Assembly: GCA_027083485.1 (NCBI GenBank)
Contig: JALWOO010000339.1
Coordinates: forward strand, 1-6,071
DNA length: 6,071 bases
Origin: Amylibacter sp.
GTDB taxonomy: Bacteria > Pseudomonadota > Alphaproteobacteria > Rhodobacterales > Rhodobacteraceae
Direction: 5' to 3'
In this document: positions 5,679 to 6,071 of the stretch, piece by piece
Layout: each line of letters starts with the position of its first letter
Numbering within the stretch: position 1 is the stretch's first letter
Notes under the pieces: model-generated
Told to the model about the DNA's origin: nothing
Seen by the model: only the letters and a program-made list of their open reading frames with translations
Database searches by the model: none
Position numbers and translations under genes: made by a program

Positions 5679-6071
5679 ATGAAGTTGGATATCTACAGGA
5701 TTGCGACGCCGCTTTGTTTGTTGATCGCGGCGTCACCGGTGAGTGCACAAGAGGCCAGTATTGAAAACGGCAAAGTGCTTTATGCGGAAAACTGTGCCGC
5801 TTGTCACGGGGCTAAGCTTGAGGGCCAAAAGCAGTGGCAGCGCGCCGGTGCGGACGGGGTTTTTCCGGCCCCTCCCCATGATGTGACAGGCCATACATGG
5901 CACCACGGTGACAAGCTGCTGTTTGATTACACCAAATTTGGCGGGGCCAAGGCGCTGGCGGCGCGCGGGGTTGCGGATTTCAAAAGCGGTATGCCCGCTT
6001 TTGAGGAAACGCTGAGTGACGGGGAAATTCGCGATATCTGGGCTTTTATCAAATCCACATGGCCCCCGCAG
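5679..6071 (+). CDS. Secreted c-type cytochrome, 3' end outside window
   Basis: The frame is open from ATG 5679 to the last base (131 codons) without a stop. Residues 1-23 form a signal peptide with a hydrophobic core and an ASPVSA|Q cleavage site; there is no lipobox. The heme site is CAACH at 39-43, and the likely axial Met is Met105 in KSGMPAF, followed by the final helix LSDGEIRDIWAFIKSTWP. Since that helix normally ends class I cytochromes, only a few residues are probably missing. An unusual insert between heme and Met (PAPPHDVTGHTWHHGD, 63-78) is rich in His. The start lies 3 bases after the previous stop; no good Shine-Dalgarno is at normal spacing (AGGA abuts the ATG, GGGA is 11 bases upstream), so translation is probably coupled to the first cytochrome. 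It is a soluble periplasmic electron carrier or a cytochrome subunit. Confidence 0.88.
   Translation, partial: MKLDIYRIATPLCLLIAASPVSAQEASIENGKVLYAENCAACHGAKLEGQKQWQRAGADGVFPAPPHDVTGHTWHHGDKLLFDYTKFGGAKALAARGVADFKSGMPAFEETLSDGEIRDIWAFIKSTWPPQ

Overview
The window looks like part of a chromosome from an alphaproteobacterium, most likely a marine Rhodobacterales/Roseobacter-type organism. The basis is moderate-to-high GC, dense gene packing, several periplasmic c-type cytochromes and protein sequences that resemble Rhodobacterales families as I remember them. No search was run, so the taxonomy is inference.

Layout. Positions 1-744 (+) hold the C-terminal part of a di-heme cytochrome c peroxidase/MauG-type protein whose start lies before the window. 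It converges on the next operon across a 54-base gap that holds a hairpin able to terminate both strands. Positions 4957 down to 799 (-) are a two-gene operon: a short periplasmic adaptor (318 aa) followed, with an 8-base overlap, by a full-length RND inner-membrane transporter (1069 aa). From 4958 to 5234 is a 277-base divergent control region. Positions 5235-5675 (+) and 5679 to beyond the window end (+) encode two small c-type cytochromes, one membrane-anchored and one secreted, separated by 3 bases.

The control region is the most interesting part. It holds a palindrome of the form ATTC-N8-GAAT at the adaptor/RND promoter, a perfect 7-bp inverted repeat over the likely -10 of the cytochrome promoter, a cluster of three TCAAAT half-sites between the two promoters, and a stretch whose left half closely resembles the CueR/HmrR copper-sensor promoter. 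Each of the two divergent units therefore appears to carry its own operator next to its -10 element.

How the genes may work together (inference). The adaptor and RND pump form two parts of a tripartite exporter; no outer-membrane channel gene is in the window, so a TolC-like partner must be encoded elsewhere. The pump has the TM4 Asp-Asp pair of proton-driven drug-type (HAE1) pumps and lacks any methionine in the region where CusA-type copper pumps place their metal ligands, so an organic or sulfur-containing substrate is more likely than copper. The cytochromes and the MauG/CcpA-like enzyme suggest periplasmic redox chemistry or detoxification, and the copper-sensor-like box hints at metal or thiol stress. 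No insertion sequence, CRISPR array, tRNA or rRNA was seen.
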